64,000 nt of DNA from Chthoniobacteraceae bacterium (lineage in GTDB: Bacteria; Verrucomicrobiota; Verrucomicrobiia; Chthoniobacterales; Chthoniobacteraceae). Under the pieces are notes generated by a model. That model searched no databases, had not been told where the DNA came from, and saw only the letters and a list, made by a program, of their open reading frames with translations. Both the position numbers and the translations under genes were made by a program. Of the stretch, positions 16,530 to 25,243 are shown piece after piece. The DNA lies in contig CANFTB010000003.1 in assembly GCA_947449735.1 (NCBI GenBank), positions 62,001 through 126,000 of the forward strand. Direction: 5' to 3'. How positions within the stretch are numbered: the first letter of the stretch is position 1; each line of letters begins with the position of its first letter.

Positions 16530-19500
16530 ATGCACCACCGCCGCCTCCCGCACATCGTCTCGATCCTTCTCCTGTCCACCGCATTGCTTCTGAACGGCGC
16601 ACCCGTCGGAAAGATTGCACCGGTACTGCAACCCTTCGTCGACGGCCGCGTCCTTGCAGGCGCCGTTGTTCTCGTTGCGGACGCGGACAAAGTCCTCGAT
16701 GTAGAGCCTGTGGGTTGGGCGGACATCGCTGCGAAAAAGCCGATGCGAGCAGATTCCCTGTTCTGGATTGCCTCGCAGTCTAAACCCATCACTGGGGCGG
16801 CGCTCATGATCCTTGTGGACGAAGGAAAGGTGAACGTGGACGATCCGGTTGAAAAATACCTGCCAGAATTCAAGGGCCAGCAAGTCAACATCAGCACAGA
16901 CCCCGCCAAACCGCAGCTTCAGGCGCCGGGACACCCGATCCTTGTGCGCGAAGTCCTGAGCCACACGAGCGGACTGGATTTCAAATCAGCGATAGAGGCC
17001 CCCACCCTCGACCTGCTGCCTCTTTCCGAGCGCGTCGCCAGTTATGCTAAAATGGCGCTACTGTTCGAACCGGGAACAAAATCCAAGTACTCGAACGCGG
17101 GTATCAACACCGCCGGACGCATCATCGAGGTCGTGACCGGGATTCCCTTTGAGAAGTTCCTCGAAGAGCGCATTTTCAAACGGCTCGGCATGGTCGACAC
17201 AACCTTTTACCCGAGCAAGCAACAGATCGAACGGCTTGCGAAAGCATACAAGCCGAACGGGACAAAAGACGGCCTCGAGGAGATAACCATCACACAGCTC
17301 AAATATCCCCTGGATGACCCCGACCGGCGTCCCATGCCAGCCGGCGGCCTGTTCTCGACGGCCAATGATCTCTCCCTCTTCTACCGCATGCTCGCCAACA
17401 ACGGCGCTTTCAACGGCACGCGCATTCTCTCCGAGAAGGCGGTGAAGACCATGACTTCCGACCAGACCGGGGCCGCGAATTCACACTACGGCTTCGGCTT
17501 TGGAACAGACGGAAAGTCTTTCACCCACGGCGGCGCGTACGGCACAAACTCGCGCTACGATCTGGATCGAAAACTCGTCACGGTCTTCCTCGTCCAGCAC
17601 GCCGGATGGGCAGGCAACGGAAAAACCATCCTGCCTGAATTTCAAAAGGCTGCCTCGGAAGCCTACGGCGCCAAGCTCGCGGCGAAGACGACCGACGCGA
17701 CGCTTGTAGTCGGGATCAACAGCGCGCCTGACATGAAGGACAAGCCCGCAGACGACTGGGGGCTCTACTCGATCCGCCCCGCCGGAGGGCCTGCCATGGT
17801 GCTCGAGCCCGTGGACGGCGTGATCACGATTGGAAACCCGAAGGGTGATGCGCGACAGAAGTGGGCGCTCGTTCGCAGCGAAGGCGGCTTCTTCTCGATA
17901 CAACCGTCGCACGATTCCTCGCTAGCCCTTTCGGTTGAAGACGGAGGCAGCCAGCGCGGCACACGAGTCATCCTCGAACCCAACGCTGGCAAGCCCTCCC
18001 AGCTTTGGGCGCTCCACAAACAGGAGGACGGCGCCTTCACTCTCACTCCAAAGCACGCGCCGGACATGGCGCTTGATAACCTCGGCGGCAAGACCGCGCC
18101 CGGCTCGAAGATCGACTTGTGGGACAAAAAACCAGGCGACAGGCATTTGCACTGGCTCGTGCAACCGCTTGCCGGCAGCCCCGTTTCTGAAACGGCGGCA
18201 AGCGCCGCCGCGCAGGCCTCCGCCTACGTCCCGCCCGCGATCAAACCCGAGGCGATCCTGCCCGGCGAGACGAAGCAGTTCAGCTTTGCGCAAAGCAAAG
18301 TCTTCCCCGGTACGGTGCGCGACGTCACGATTTTCATCCCCAAGCAATACGACGGCTCCAAACCGGCCTGCGTGTATGTGAAGACAGACGGGTTCAACCC
18401 GCGCGAAAAACTGATGATGGAAACCATGATCGCCACAGGGGAGATGCCGGTGACGGTCGGCGTCTTTGTGCGTCCCGGCGACCTGCCCGCACCGATGAAA
18501 GGCACGCTGGGGCGCCGCAACCGCGACCTCGAATACGACGGAATCGGGGACGAGAACGTCCGTTTCCTTGTCGACGAACTGCTGCCCTTTGTCGCAAAGG
18601 AATACCAGCTCAACCTGTCCACCGACGGCAACGACCGGTGCATGTCGGGAGGAAGTAGCGGCGCCATCGCGGCGTTCACCGCCGCCTGGCACCGGCCCGA
18701 GGCGTTCAGCCGCGTGTACGCCGCGAGCGGCAGCTGGGTGGCTTTCCGGGGCGGCCACGAGTTCCCGACTATGGTGCGCAAGTTCGAGGCAAAGCCGATC
18801 CGCGCCTTCCTCACAACCGCCACGCACGACATGGAAAACTGCGCCGGCGACTGGTTTCTGGCCGACCTGGAGATGGACAAGGCGCTGAAGTTCTCCGGCT
18901 ACGACTACAGGTTCCGCACCATCGAAGGCCGCCACGTCGCGGGCTACGCCGAGAACTACCAGGAGGCCATGGCCTATCTCTGGAAGGACTGGCCGCAGCG
19001 CGTGAAGGCAGGGCCTAGCGCGCCGCGCGCCCAAGAAGTGATCCTGGCCGACGAAGGCTGGCAGCCGCTGGCCGAGGGTTTCAAAAGCACCCGGGGCCCG
19101 TCCTGCAACGCAAAGGGCGAGGTCTTTTTCGCCGACACCACCGCCGACAAAATCCACCGCATCAATCTGGACGGCACCGTGTCCGAGTTTGCCACGAACA
19201 CCGGCAACGCGCACTGCGTGAGCGTCGGCGCCGACGGCACGCTCTACACCATTTCCGAAAAGTCCGGCAAGCTCATGAGCTACGACGCCGGCGGCATGCC
19301 GAAAGTTGTGCGGGAAGACATCCTCGGCCACTCCATTCTCGCGATGCCGGACGGCGGCCTTTACGTGACCGCCAACAGCGACAAACCTCGCGAGGTCGGC
19401 TCAGTCTGGTTTATCAAGGACGGCAAAAAGAAGCAGGTCGACTCCGACCTGACCTTCGCTACGGGAATGGCGTACCGCCCCGACCAGTGGCTGCTCTCCG

Positions 19501-19877
19501 TCGCCGACGGCCACTCGAAATGGGCCTACAGCTACCAGATCAACGCCGACGGCGCCCTCGCCCACAAGGAGCGCTTCTTCCATCTTCACGTCAACGACTG
19601 GCAGGACGACGCGGGCGCCGAGTCCGTCTGCTACTCGCTTGAAGGCCGCCAGTTTCTCGCGACCAAGAGCGGCGTCCAGATCAGCGCAGACGACGGACCA
19701 ACACAGATCATTCTTCCCGTGCCTGGCAACGGTCGCGTCACCGGGGTGGCAATCGGAGGAAAGGACATGGACACGCTTTTCGCTCTCTGCGGCAACAGGA
19801 TCTGGAAACGCAAGATCCGGCAGCACGCCATGGGCGCGTGGAGCCCGTGGACGCAGGTGACGGGCACGAAACTGTGA
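16530..19877 (+). CDS. Secreted four-domain protein: beta-lactamase-like serine hydrolase, ricin-like lectin, esterase D-like domain, SMP-30-like propeller
   Basis: 1115 residues with a signal peptide (about 1-23). Residues 28-380 form a class C beta-lactamase/penicillin-binding-like domain: S82-x-x-K85 in SQSK, Y187-S-N in KYSNAG, and HGG at 333-335 in place of KTG. Residues 405-548 carry two Q-W-like lectin repeats (GDARQKWALV, PSQLWALH). Residues 575-822 resemble esterase D-type alpha/beta hydrolases: nucleophile serine in CMSGGSSGAIAAF (707-715), candidate His in IEGRHVAGY. Residues 838-1110 resemble SMP-30/gluconolactonase propellers (GPSCNAKGEVFFADTTADKI, GHSILAMPDGGLYVTANS). Each part exists singly elsewhere. 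A periplasmic or secreted carbohydrate-ester hydrolase is plausible, but the substrate is unknown. Confidence 0.85.
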   Translation: MHHRRLPHIVSILLLSTALLLNGAPVGKIAPVLQPFVDGRVLAGAVVLVADADKVLDVEPVGWADIAAKKPMRADSLFWIASQSKPITGAALMILVDEGKVNVDDPVEKYLPEFKGQQVNISTDPAKPQLQAPGHPILVREVLSHTSGLDFKSAIEAPTLDLLPLSERVASYAKMALLFEPGTKSKYSNAGINTAGRIIEVVTGIPFEKFLEERIFKRLGMVDTTFYPSKQQIERLAKAYKPNGTKDGLEEITITQLKYPLDDPDRRPMPAGGLFSTANDLSLFYRMLANNGAFNGTRILSEKAVKTMTSDQTGAANSHYGFGFGTDGKSFTHGGAYGTNSRYDLDRKLVTVFLVQHAGWAGNGKTILPEFQKAASEAYGAKLAAKTTDATLVVGINSAPDMKDKPADDWGLYSIRPAGGPAMVLEPVDGVITIGNPKGDARQKWALVRSEGGFFSIQPSHDSSLALSVEDGGSQRGTRVILEPNAGKPSQLWALHKQEDGAFTLTPKHAPDMALDNLGGKTAPGSKIDLWDKKPGDRHLHWLVQPLAGSPVSETAASAAAQASAYVPPAIKPEAILPGETKQFSFAQSKVFPGTVRDVTIFIPKQYDGSKPACVYVKTDGFNPREKLMMETMIATGEMPVTVGVFVRPGDLPAPMKGTLGRRNRDLEYDGIGDENVRFLVDELLPFVAKEYQLNLSTDGNDRCMSGGSSGAIAAFTAAWHRPEAFSRVYAASGSWVAFRGGHEFPTMVRKFEAKPIRAFLTTATHDMENCAGDWFLADLEMDKALKFSGYDYRFRTIEGRHVAGYAENYQEAMAYLWKDWPQRVKAGPSAPRAQEVILADEGWQPLAEGFKSTRGPSCNAKGEVFFADTTADKIHRINLDGTVSEFATNTGNAHCVSVGADGTLYTISEKSGKLMSYDAGGMPKVVREDILGHSILAMPDGGLYVTANSDKPREVGSVWFIKDGKKKQVDSDLTFATGMAYRPDQWLLSVADGHSKWAYSYQINADGALAHKERFFHLHVNDWQDDAGAESVCYSLEGRQFLATKSGVQISADDGPTQIILPVPGNGRVTGVAIGGKDMDTLFALCGNRIWKRKIRQHAMGAWSPWTQVTGTKL

Positions 19878-19977
19878 GCAGGTGCGCGCCGCCCGCCATT
19901 CCTCGAACCTGAGGAGCCTTACTTTTCTGCAATACAACTTTCTCCATCCCCCGTCCGAGACCGCCCTGCCCCTCCAT

Positions 19978-21225
19978 ATGCCCACCCCAGACCGTTCTAC
20001 GCCTCCGTTCCACAACCGGCTCCGGCTCTCTTTAAGACTCCTTCCGCTGCTCGCGCTCTCGCTTGCGGCGGCCCCCTTGAATGCCGCCCTTTCGCCCACC
20101 CAATCCGAGGCCCTTTATCAGGAAATGCTCCGAGACCCGCGTTTCAAGGCCGCGGACAAAGAGCTCTCGGCCTTGTACTCCGCCATTCGCAAACAGCTGC
20201 CTCCGGCCGGACAGTCCCAAATCCGCGACCAGCAGCGCGAGTGGTTGAAGTCCGCTTACGAAGCCATTGCAAATACAGCCCCCTCGGCCCGCGCAGGCTT
20301 GGGTGAGCGCCTGACCCGGGAACGCATCCAGGAGCTGCGACTTGCGCCCCAGTCACCCCGGCAGGACAGGCCGTCTTTGCCGGCGGCCCCTGCCCTGGGA
20401 GGAGGACTGGCAACGTCTCCCCGCGGCGAGGTCATCGATGTGAATGCAAGTCTGGCGAGGCTGAAGTCCAAGGATCCGGACAGGCGCCTGGAGGCGCTCC
20501 GGGAGCTCGAGTACTCGCTGGACCCGAGGCTTCCCTCAGTCATGCTGGGGCTGCTCAACGACGCAGGAAACACTACCCGCAGGGTTGCCGCGCACGGTGT
20601 CGGTAGCCGCTGGTGGCAAGTCCCTACAGACAAGCTGGATTCGTTCATAGGTCGGCTGAAGGCAGCCGCGGCGAAAGAGGGGGAAGGCTACACAGGCGAG
20701 TGCTACCGCGGCGTCGCACTTTTGCAGGTGGCGGCCGGAAGGCGCATCGAACATCCAGAAGCCGTATCGCTCAGTCCGAACGGGCGGTGGATCATCTACG
20801 ACCGACTCGGGATGCCCTGCCTCGTGGACGTCCAGAGCCGCTCCGAGGAGCTGCTCGGTCTGGATTCGGGCTTGCGGGAGGGACGTTTTTGGGGGAATCC
20901 CAAGACCGTAATCTGGCATCCTTCAAAGGAGGCCGCCGCGATACCCCAGGCAACTCGGCGGGGAACGGTCTGTCTTTTAGTTTGGACGCACGGCTCTGGA
21001 ACCCGTGTCATCCACCGGGACAGCCTTCTGGAGCTGGTTGCCAAGCGGAAGTTCAAGGCCGACCCTTACATGTCTTACATTTCCGAGGACGACCTGAAAT
21101 GGCGGGGGGACAAGCTGCTGGTTCCCTTGGAGTTCGCGGAAGAGAGCGGTAACGGCCCCGGGCGTGTGGCCACAGTTTCTTGGAACCCCTCGAGCGGAGA
21201 GCTGATTCTGGAGGGGATCAAGTGA
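19978..21225 (+). CDS. Exported protein with LprI-like (DUF1311) N-terminal domain
   Basis: 415 residues from the ATG at 19978; the frame is open back to 19882 but without a signal-like start. After a signal sequence (about 17-40, LRLLPLLALSLAAAPLNA) comes a DUF1311/LprI-type helical region: YQEMLRDPRFKAADKELSAL, then IRDQQREWLKSAYEAI. LprI-like proteins include lysozyme inhibitors. The rest holds HEAT-like helices (LARLKSKDPDRRLEALRELE) and a beta-rich C-terminus (SLSPNGRWIIYDRLGMPCLV) reminiscent of a WD/PD40 propeller fragment. The combined role is unknown. It starts 100 nt after the preceding multidomain gene. Confidence 0.65.
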   Translation: MPTPDRSTPPFHNRLRLSLRLLPLLALSLAAAPLNAALSPTQSEALYQEMLRDPRFKAADKELSALYSAIRKQLPPAGQSQIRDQQREWLKSAYEAIANTAPSARAGLGERLTRERIQELRLAPQSPRQDRPSLPAAPALGGGLATSPRGEVIDVNASLARLKSKDPDRRLEALRELEYSLDPRLPSVMLGLLNDAGNTTRRVAAHGVGSRWWQVPTDKLDSFIGRLKAAAAKEGEGYTGECYRGVALLQVAAGRRIEHPEAVSLSPNGRWIIYDRLGMPCLVDVQSRSEELLGLDSGLREGRFWGNPKTVIWHPSKEAAAIPQATRRGTVCLLVWTHGSGTRVIHRDSLLELVAKRKFKADPYMSYISEDDLKWRGDKLLVPLEFAEESGNGPGRVATVSWNPSSGELILEGIK

Positions 21226-21283
21226 GCTACATGCGGCGGTCTGACATTCAAAACGTCGAAGTAACGCCTCAACTAGCTTAATG

Positions 21284-21661
21284 CTAACCAAATGAGGAGT
21301 GAACAAGGTCACGGACAGCCCTCATGTCCACCAACGCCTGCTCCATATCCTCGCGACTGGCACTATCCCCGGGATAGCGGGTTGACACAGAATAAAAGCT
21401 CAGGCGCCTGACTTGATCTGTCAGGCTTATCCATTCGGGATACGCACCCTTCAGAAGTACAAGCAAATGGCGTAAATCGTGGGTCTTTGGGAAGGGCAGG
21501 TCGTCTTCACAAAGCCTTGCCTTCAGCCATTTCTCGCCGACCTGTTGGCAAAGGAAGCAGATCACATTGTGAGGGGTCAGCTTCTCAGCAGCGGCAAGGT
21601 GACTGGCTGAAAAGAAGTCCTCCTCCGCCTTCTCAATCCACTCAGCGGTCAGATGCTTCAT
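21284..21661 (-). CDS. HEPN domain protein (toxin-type partner of an MNT nucleotidyltransferase)
   Basis: 125 residues from the ATG at 21661; a GTG at 21670 would add three. MKHLTAEWIEKAEEDFFSAS, CFLCQQVGEKWLKARL and a late SVSTRYPGD are typical of HEPN proteins paired with MNT domains. The usual R-x4-6-H RNase motif is not in its normal place; the nearest match is R-x6-H in MRAVRDLVHS close to the C-terminus. It overlaps the upstream MNT gene by 20 nt, so the two are translationally coupled. It may be a toxin whose partner nucleotidylates it, or a nucleotide-metabolism HEPN without RNase activity. Confidence 0.85.
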   Translation of the reverse strand: MKHLTAEWIEKAEEDFFSASHLAAAEKLTPHNVICFLCQQVGEKWLKARLCEDDLPFPKTHDLRHLLVLLKGAYPEWISLTDQVRRLSFYSVSTRYPGDSASREDMEQALVDMRAVRDLVHSSFG

Positions 21662-21977
21662 AGAGAACACGACCCTTGGAAAAAACGTCCTTCAGGAAAC
21701 AGTCTCCCTCCTCAAGCCGCCACGCAATGTCCTCGGGATTCCGCACCAGAAGATCCAACGGGAAGGAGGCTGGAATCGCCGAATCGATTGCTATGGCTTT
21801 GTCCCTGTTTCTTACGCCATTGGGATCCTTAGGCATGACCACCATCAGATCGACATCGGAATCCTCTGTGGGATTCCCGTAGGCGTAGGATCCAAACAGC
21901 ACGATCTTCAGTGGCCTGAACTGTCGGGCCACATCCTCCGCGTAGGTCTCAATTTGCCGCTGAGTGATCACAAACAA
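21642..21977 (-). CDS. MNT-type minimal nucleotidyltransferase (antitoxin partner of HEPN)
   Basis: 111 residues. The nucleotidyltransferase signature is complete: FGSYAYGNPTEDSDVDLMVV gives GSY...DxD, with the later strand carboxylate in FPLDLLVRN. MNT proteins of HEPN/MNT modules add AMP to the HEPN partner and act as antitoxins. The start is TTG at 21977, supported by AGGAG 7 nt upstream; a GTG at 21971 is possible. It is the first gene of the two-gene unit and overlaps the HEPN gene. Confidence 0.88.
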   Translation of the reverse strand: MFVITQRQIETYAEDVARQFRPLKIVLFGSYAYGNPTEDSDVDLMVVMPKDPNGVRNRDKAIAIDSAIPASFPLDLLVRNPEDIAWRLEEGDCFLKDVFSKGRVLYEASDR

Positions 21978-22489
21978 GAGCGTACTCCTGACAAAAGGTC
22001 ACTTCAACTCCTTGATTCCCACCGTGGATTAAGCGGTTTTTTCCGGTCCTTAACTTTTCTCCCACTCCCTCAGAGCCCCCACCCATCCAAGGGCGGATTG
22101 AGCCCCAGTTTCTCCGAACTGGGATACTCCGCTGAAGACCTGCCCAACCGCCACGAACGCCTCTTGTCCGAGCGCGCCGTCTGGTAAGCACACTGGTGCG
22201 AAGTCGCCGAACGCGTCCTTCCTCGCAGTGATTCCTTCACCGGATGCCGCACTCCGAGCGAGAAACACACCAAACTTCTTTAGCGCGCCCCGCGGTAATT
22301 CCGCGCGCGCGAACTGCGGAGTGGAGCCAAAAGCGATTTGTTACCACTTTGGCTCCGGCAAAAAAAGTCAAGGCCTGCCCCTCGCGAAGCAGCCGGGGTG
22401 TTCCCGGCATGGGCATGGGGCAGTTGATCGGCAGGCTCTCTAGTGCGGGGTTAAAAGTGGTGAGTACGTGGAGCATTTTGAGACGGCCT
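21978..22489. other. Gene-poor stretch upstream of the HEPN/MNT pair
   Basis: 512 bp without a convincing gene. Both strands carry short open frames but none has family-like sequence or a good start. A plus-strand frame ending at 22187 (AEDLPNRHERLLSERAVW) could be the worn 3' end of an old gene. No repeat, terminator or RNA was recognised. Confidence 0.4.
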
Positions 22490-23344
22490 TCAAAGCCCTG
22501 CCAGCGCAGGCTTGAGCGTCTCACGGATGTCACGCCTGCGAAAGATTTCATACCCCCGCGTTTCCAGCTCTTTTCGCGCGGGTTCGTCGTTCAGCAGCTC
22601 CAGGCACCGCTGGACCAACGTCTCGCGGCCGGCAAAGCAGACCGCCTCCTCCAAATCCGGTTCCACGTAAGTCTCCGGATGGCGGTCCGCGAGCACGGCC
22701 TTCCCGTTGGCGAGCAAATAGGAAGCGCGAACCACCTCAAAGATTCGGGCTTGATAGTAGAGGTTGATATTCAACACGATCTTGGACCGGGCGATCAGAG
22801 CATCTCTCTCCGCGCCGTACAGGCCGCAGGCAAAAACGCAGCGCACGCCCGCCTCGCTGAGTTCGTGGAAAACCTCGAGCCGGCTGACGCAGCTTTTACC
22901 GTACAAAAGCACGTCTATGTCCTCGGTAGCGCCCTTCGGGATGCGCTCCAAGGGAGACGCCCAAGAGACGGGCACCACCACCGGGCGCCGGACCGCGTTG
23001 AAGCGCGTCCAAGCGTCCAGATTGCGCGGGCTGTACTCCCAGATTTGAAAGCGGTCCGCGACGGTCTGACAGCCGGGCGAGAGGCTCTCGATCGGAACGC
23101 TGCCCATCTGCTCCAGATTGTAGATGATCGTGTCCTTGGGTAGCGAGGTAAGATGGTCCTGAGGAACCACGGTGTGGCCGATCAGGATGTTGGTGCAGTT
23201 GCCGACCACAGAATTTTCGGTGACGGAGACCTCGTGTCCAAGCTCGGACAATCCCCACTCAAGGGTCTGCACCACCTCTCGGTAGCCACGCAACCCGTGC
23301 ATCGTGGGAAAGTCGTAAACAACGGGTACGATGTTGAAGCGCAT
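22490..23344 (-). CDS. Glycosyltransferase, GT-B fold (group 1 / CgeB-like)
   Basis: 284 residues, cytoplasmic. The N-terminal half (RFNIVPVVYDFPTMHGLRGY, LEWGLSELGHEVSVTEN) and the C-terminal half (IDVLLYGKSCVSRLEVFHEL, FEVVRASYLLANGKAVLADR, ETLVQRCLELLNDEPARKEL) form the two Rossmann-like halves of a GT-B enzyme; the E-V-V-R-A-S region matches the nucleotide-sugar-binding part. It is shorter than most family members. AGGAGG at 23358-23363 lies 13 nt before the ATG. A TTGACA and a perfect dyad precede it. Substrate unknown. Confidence 0.7.
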   Translation of the reverse strand: MRFNIVPVVYDFPTMHGLRGYREVVQTLEWGLSELGHEVSVTENSVVGNCTNILIGHTVVPQDHLTSLPKDTIIYNLEQMGSVPIESLSPGCQTVADRFQIWEYSPRNLDAWTRFNAVRRPVVVPVSWASPLERIPKGATEDIDVLLYGKSCVSRLEVFHELSEAGVRCVFACGLYGAERDALIARSKIVLNINLYYQARIFEVVRASYLLANGKAVLADRHPETYVEPDLEEAVCFAGRETLVQRCLELLNDEPARKELETRGYEIFRRRDIRETLKPALAGL

Positions 23345-23371
23345 GGGAGGGGTGAATCCTCCTTTAAGACT

Positions 23372-23396
23372 GTCCTCAAAAGAGGACCACTGTCAA
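23372..23396 (-). promoter_or_regulatory. TTGACA box with an adjacent perfect dyad upstream of the glycosyltransferase
   Basis: On the minus strand TTGACA (23396-23391) is followed by GTCCTC-TTTT-GAGGAC (23387-23372), a 6-bp perfect inverted repeat occupying the space where a -10 would lie. It could be an operator or a short hairpin. No good -10 is visible. Confidence 0.3.
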
Positions 23397-23470
23397 TTTA
23401 ACTGGCATCGCGCAAGGGGCGCAGGGTCCCGTGGAAAAGGAGTTTAAGTGGAGCATTACCGTCAAGCCCC

Positions 23471-25186
23471 CTACAAGTTACCCTTCCTCATCTCCCCGAC
23501 GGCGAAGTCCGCCGCACGCGCCGTGAGCGCCATGTAGGTCAGCGACGGGTTCACGCAGGACGCGGAGGTCATGCAGGAACCGTCCGTCACAAACACGTTC
23601 TGCACCGCGTGCACCTGGTTGTGCGCGTTGAGAACCGAGGTCTTCGGATCGCGCCCCATCCGGGCCGTGCCCATTTCATGAATGGCCGTACCAATGTAGG
23701 AGCCGTTGTCGTAGGTTTTGACGTTTTTTAATCCGGAGGCCTCGAGCATCGCCTTGGCGTCGTTCGCCATGTCGACGCGCATCTTCTTTTCATTTTCACC
23801 CATCTCGGCGTCGAAAACCACCACCGGCAGGCCCCACTTGTCCTTCGTGTTTTTGTCGAGGGACAGCTTGTTCTCAAAATACGGCAGCATTTCGCCGAAC
23901 CCGGTCAGCCCCATCGTCCAGTCACCGGGCTGCGTCAGGGCTGTCTTGAACTCCGCTCCGAAGGAAAGCTCGGCGATGTGCCGCTGCCATCCCTGCCGGC
24001 TGGCAGAACCTTGGTAGCCGAAGCCGCGCAAGTACTCGCGCTTGTCCGAGGCGACGTTCCGGTAACGCGGAATGTAAATCCCGTTGGCGCGGCGGCCGTA
24101 ATAGTACTTGTCCAAATCCCCTTCCCAGGTGCCGCTCGCGCCGGTGCGGAAATGATGGTCCATGAGGTTGTGTCCGAGATGTCCGGAGTCGTTACCGAGC
24201 CCCTGAGGGAAACGCTCGGAAATCGAGTTCAAGAGCAGCGCCGTCGAGCTGACCGTGCTGGCGCAAACAAAGACGAGCTTCGCCGAGTACTCCCTTTCCT
24301 GCATCGTGACGGCGTCGATCACGCGGACGCCCGTCGCCCGCTGCTTGTCGGCGTCGTACAAAATGTGGGACGCGATCGAATCGGGGCGCAGCGTCAGGAG
24401 GCCCGTTTTGGCGGCCGCCGGAAGCGTCGAGGACTGGGTGCTGAAGTATGCGCCGAAGGGGCAGCCGAGGGAGCATTTGTTGCGGTACTGGCAGGAGCCG
24501 CGGCCGATGTTGAGCTGCGCCTGGGCGGCGGCGGAAAGGTTGGCGACGCGGCCGATGGTCAGGATCCGGCCGGGAAAGCTCTTTTCCATCCGAGCCTTCA
24601 CCTCCTTCTCGACATGGAACATCTCCATCGGCGGCAGAAACTCGCTGTCCGGGAGGTGGGCCAGCCCGAGCTTTTCGCCCGAGATCCCGGCAAACTTTTC
24701 TACGTAGGAATACCAAGCCTCGAGATCCTTGTAGCGGATAGGCCAGTCGACCGCGACGCCCTCCTTCAGGTTCGCTTCGAAATCAAGGTCGCTCCAGCGG
24801 TAACACTGGCGGCCCCACATGATCGACTTGCCTCCCACGATGTTGGGACGAAACCAGTCCGCGCGCTTCTCCTCCTTGTAGAGAGAATCGATGTCCTTCA
24901 TCCAGTACTTCTCCGTCATCTCGTTGTACGGATAGTCGCGGGAAAGCTTCGGATGCGTCTCCACCTGCTCCACGGTGAGCTTGCCTGCGTACTGGCTTTC
25001 CCAAGGCGCCTTCATGGCGTTTTCGTAGCCGCTGACGTGCTCCAGCTGGCGGCCGCGCTCCAGCATGAGCACCCGCAGCCCCTTTTCAGTGAGCTCCTTG
25101 GCAGCCCAGCCACCGGACACTCCGGAGCCCACGACGATGGCGTCGTAGGTCATTTCCTTGGACGCGGTTCCGATCACATTTGGCAT
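23471..25186 (-). CDS. GMC-family oxidoreductase (gluconate 2-dehydrogenase large-subunit-like)
   Basis: 571 residues. The FAD-binding GxGxxG is IVVGSGVSGGWAAKELTEKG followed by LMLERG. The C-terminal GMC region is HEMGTARMGRDPKTSVLNAH, then NVFVTDGSCMTSASCVNPSL. The CQYRNKCSLGCPFGAYFSTQ segment with clustered cysteines occurs in membrane-associated sugar and alcohol dehydrogenases of this subfamily. It oxidises a polyol or sugar acid with FAD; the exact substrate is unknown. It starts 57 nt after the small-subunit gene, so the two form an operon. No cytochrome c subunit is adjacent. Confidence 0.88.
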   Translation of the reverse strand: MPNVIGTASKEMTYDAIVVGSGVSGGWAAKELTEKGLRVLMLERGRQLEHVSGYENAMKAPWESQYAGKLTVEQVETHPKLSRDYPYNEMTEKYWMKDIDSLYKEEKRADWFRPNIVGGKSIMWGRQCYRWSDLDFEANLKEGVAVDWPIRYKDLEAWYSYVEKFAGISGEKLGLAHLPDSEFLPPMEMFHVEKEVKARMEKSFPGRILTIGRVANLSAAAQAQLNIGRGSCQYRNKCSLGCPFGAYFSTQSSTLPAAAKTGLLTLRPDSIASHILYDADKQRATGVRVIDAVTMQEREYSAKLVFVCASTVSSTALLLNSISERFPQGLGNDSGHLGHNLMDHHFRTGASGTWEGDLDKYYYGRRANGIYIPRYRNVASDKREYLRGFGYQGSASRQGWQRHIAELSFGAEFKTALTQPGDWTMGLTGFGEMLPYFENKLSLDKNTKDKWGLPVVVFDAEMGENEKKMRVDMANDAKAMLEASGLKNVKTYDNGSYIGTAIHEMGTARMGRDPKTSVLNAHNQVHAVQNVFVTDGSCMTSASCVNPSLTYMALTARAADFAVGEMRKGNL

Positions 25187-25243
25187 AAATTTGGGTGGGC
25201 TTTGGAGAAATAGAGTGGCGAGGGAGGAACGAGACGGAGCCTT

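Noticed and set aside
17922..19331. Minus-strand open frame of 469 codons inside the four-domain hydrolase gene
   Set aside because: Antisense to well-conserved esterase and propeller domains; no start context and no recognisable sequence.
22244..23143. Plus-strand open frame opposite the glycosyltransferase
   Set aside because: The minus-strand glycosyltransferase has coherent GT-B motifs; the plus frame is Arg/Pro/Gln-rich without motifs.
23978..25213. Plus-strand open frame of 411 codons opposite the GMC oxidoreductase
   Set aside because: The GMC gene is certain. The antisense product is an Arg/Val/Ala/Leu-rich shadow.
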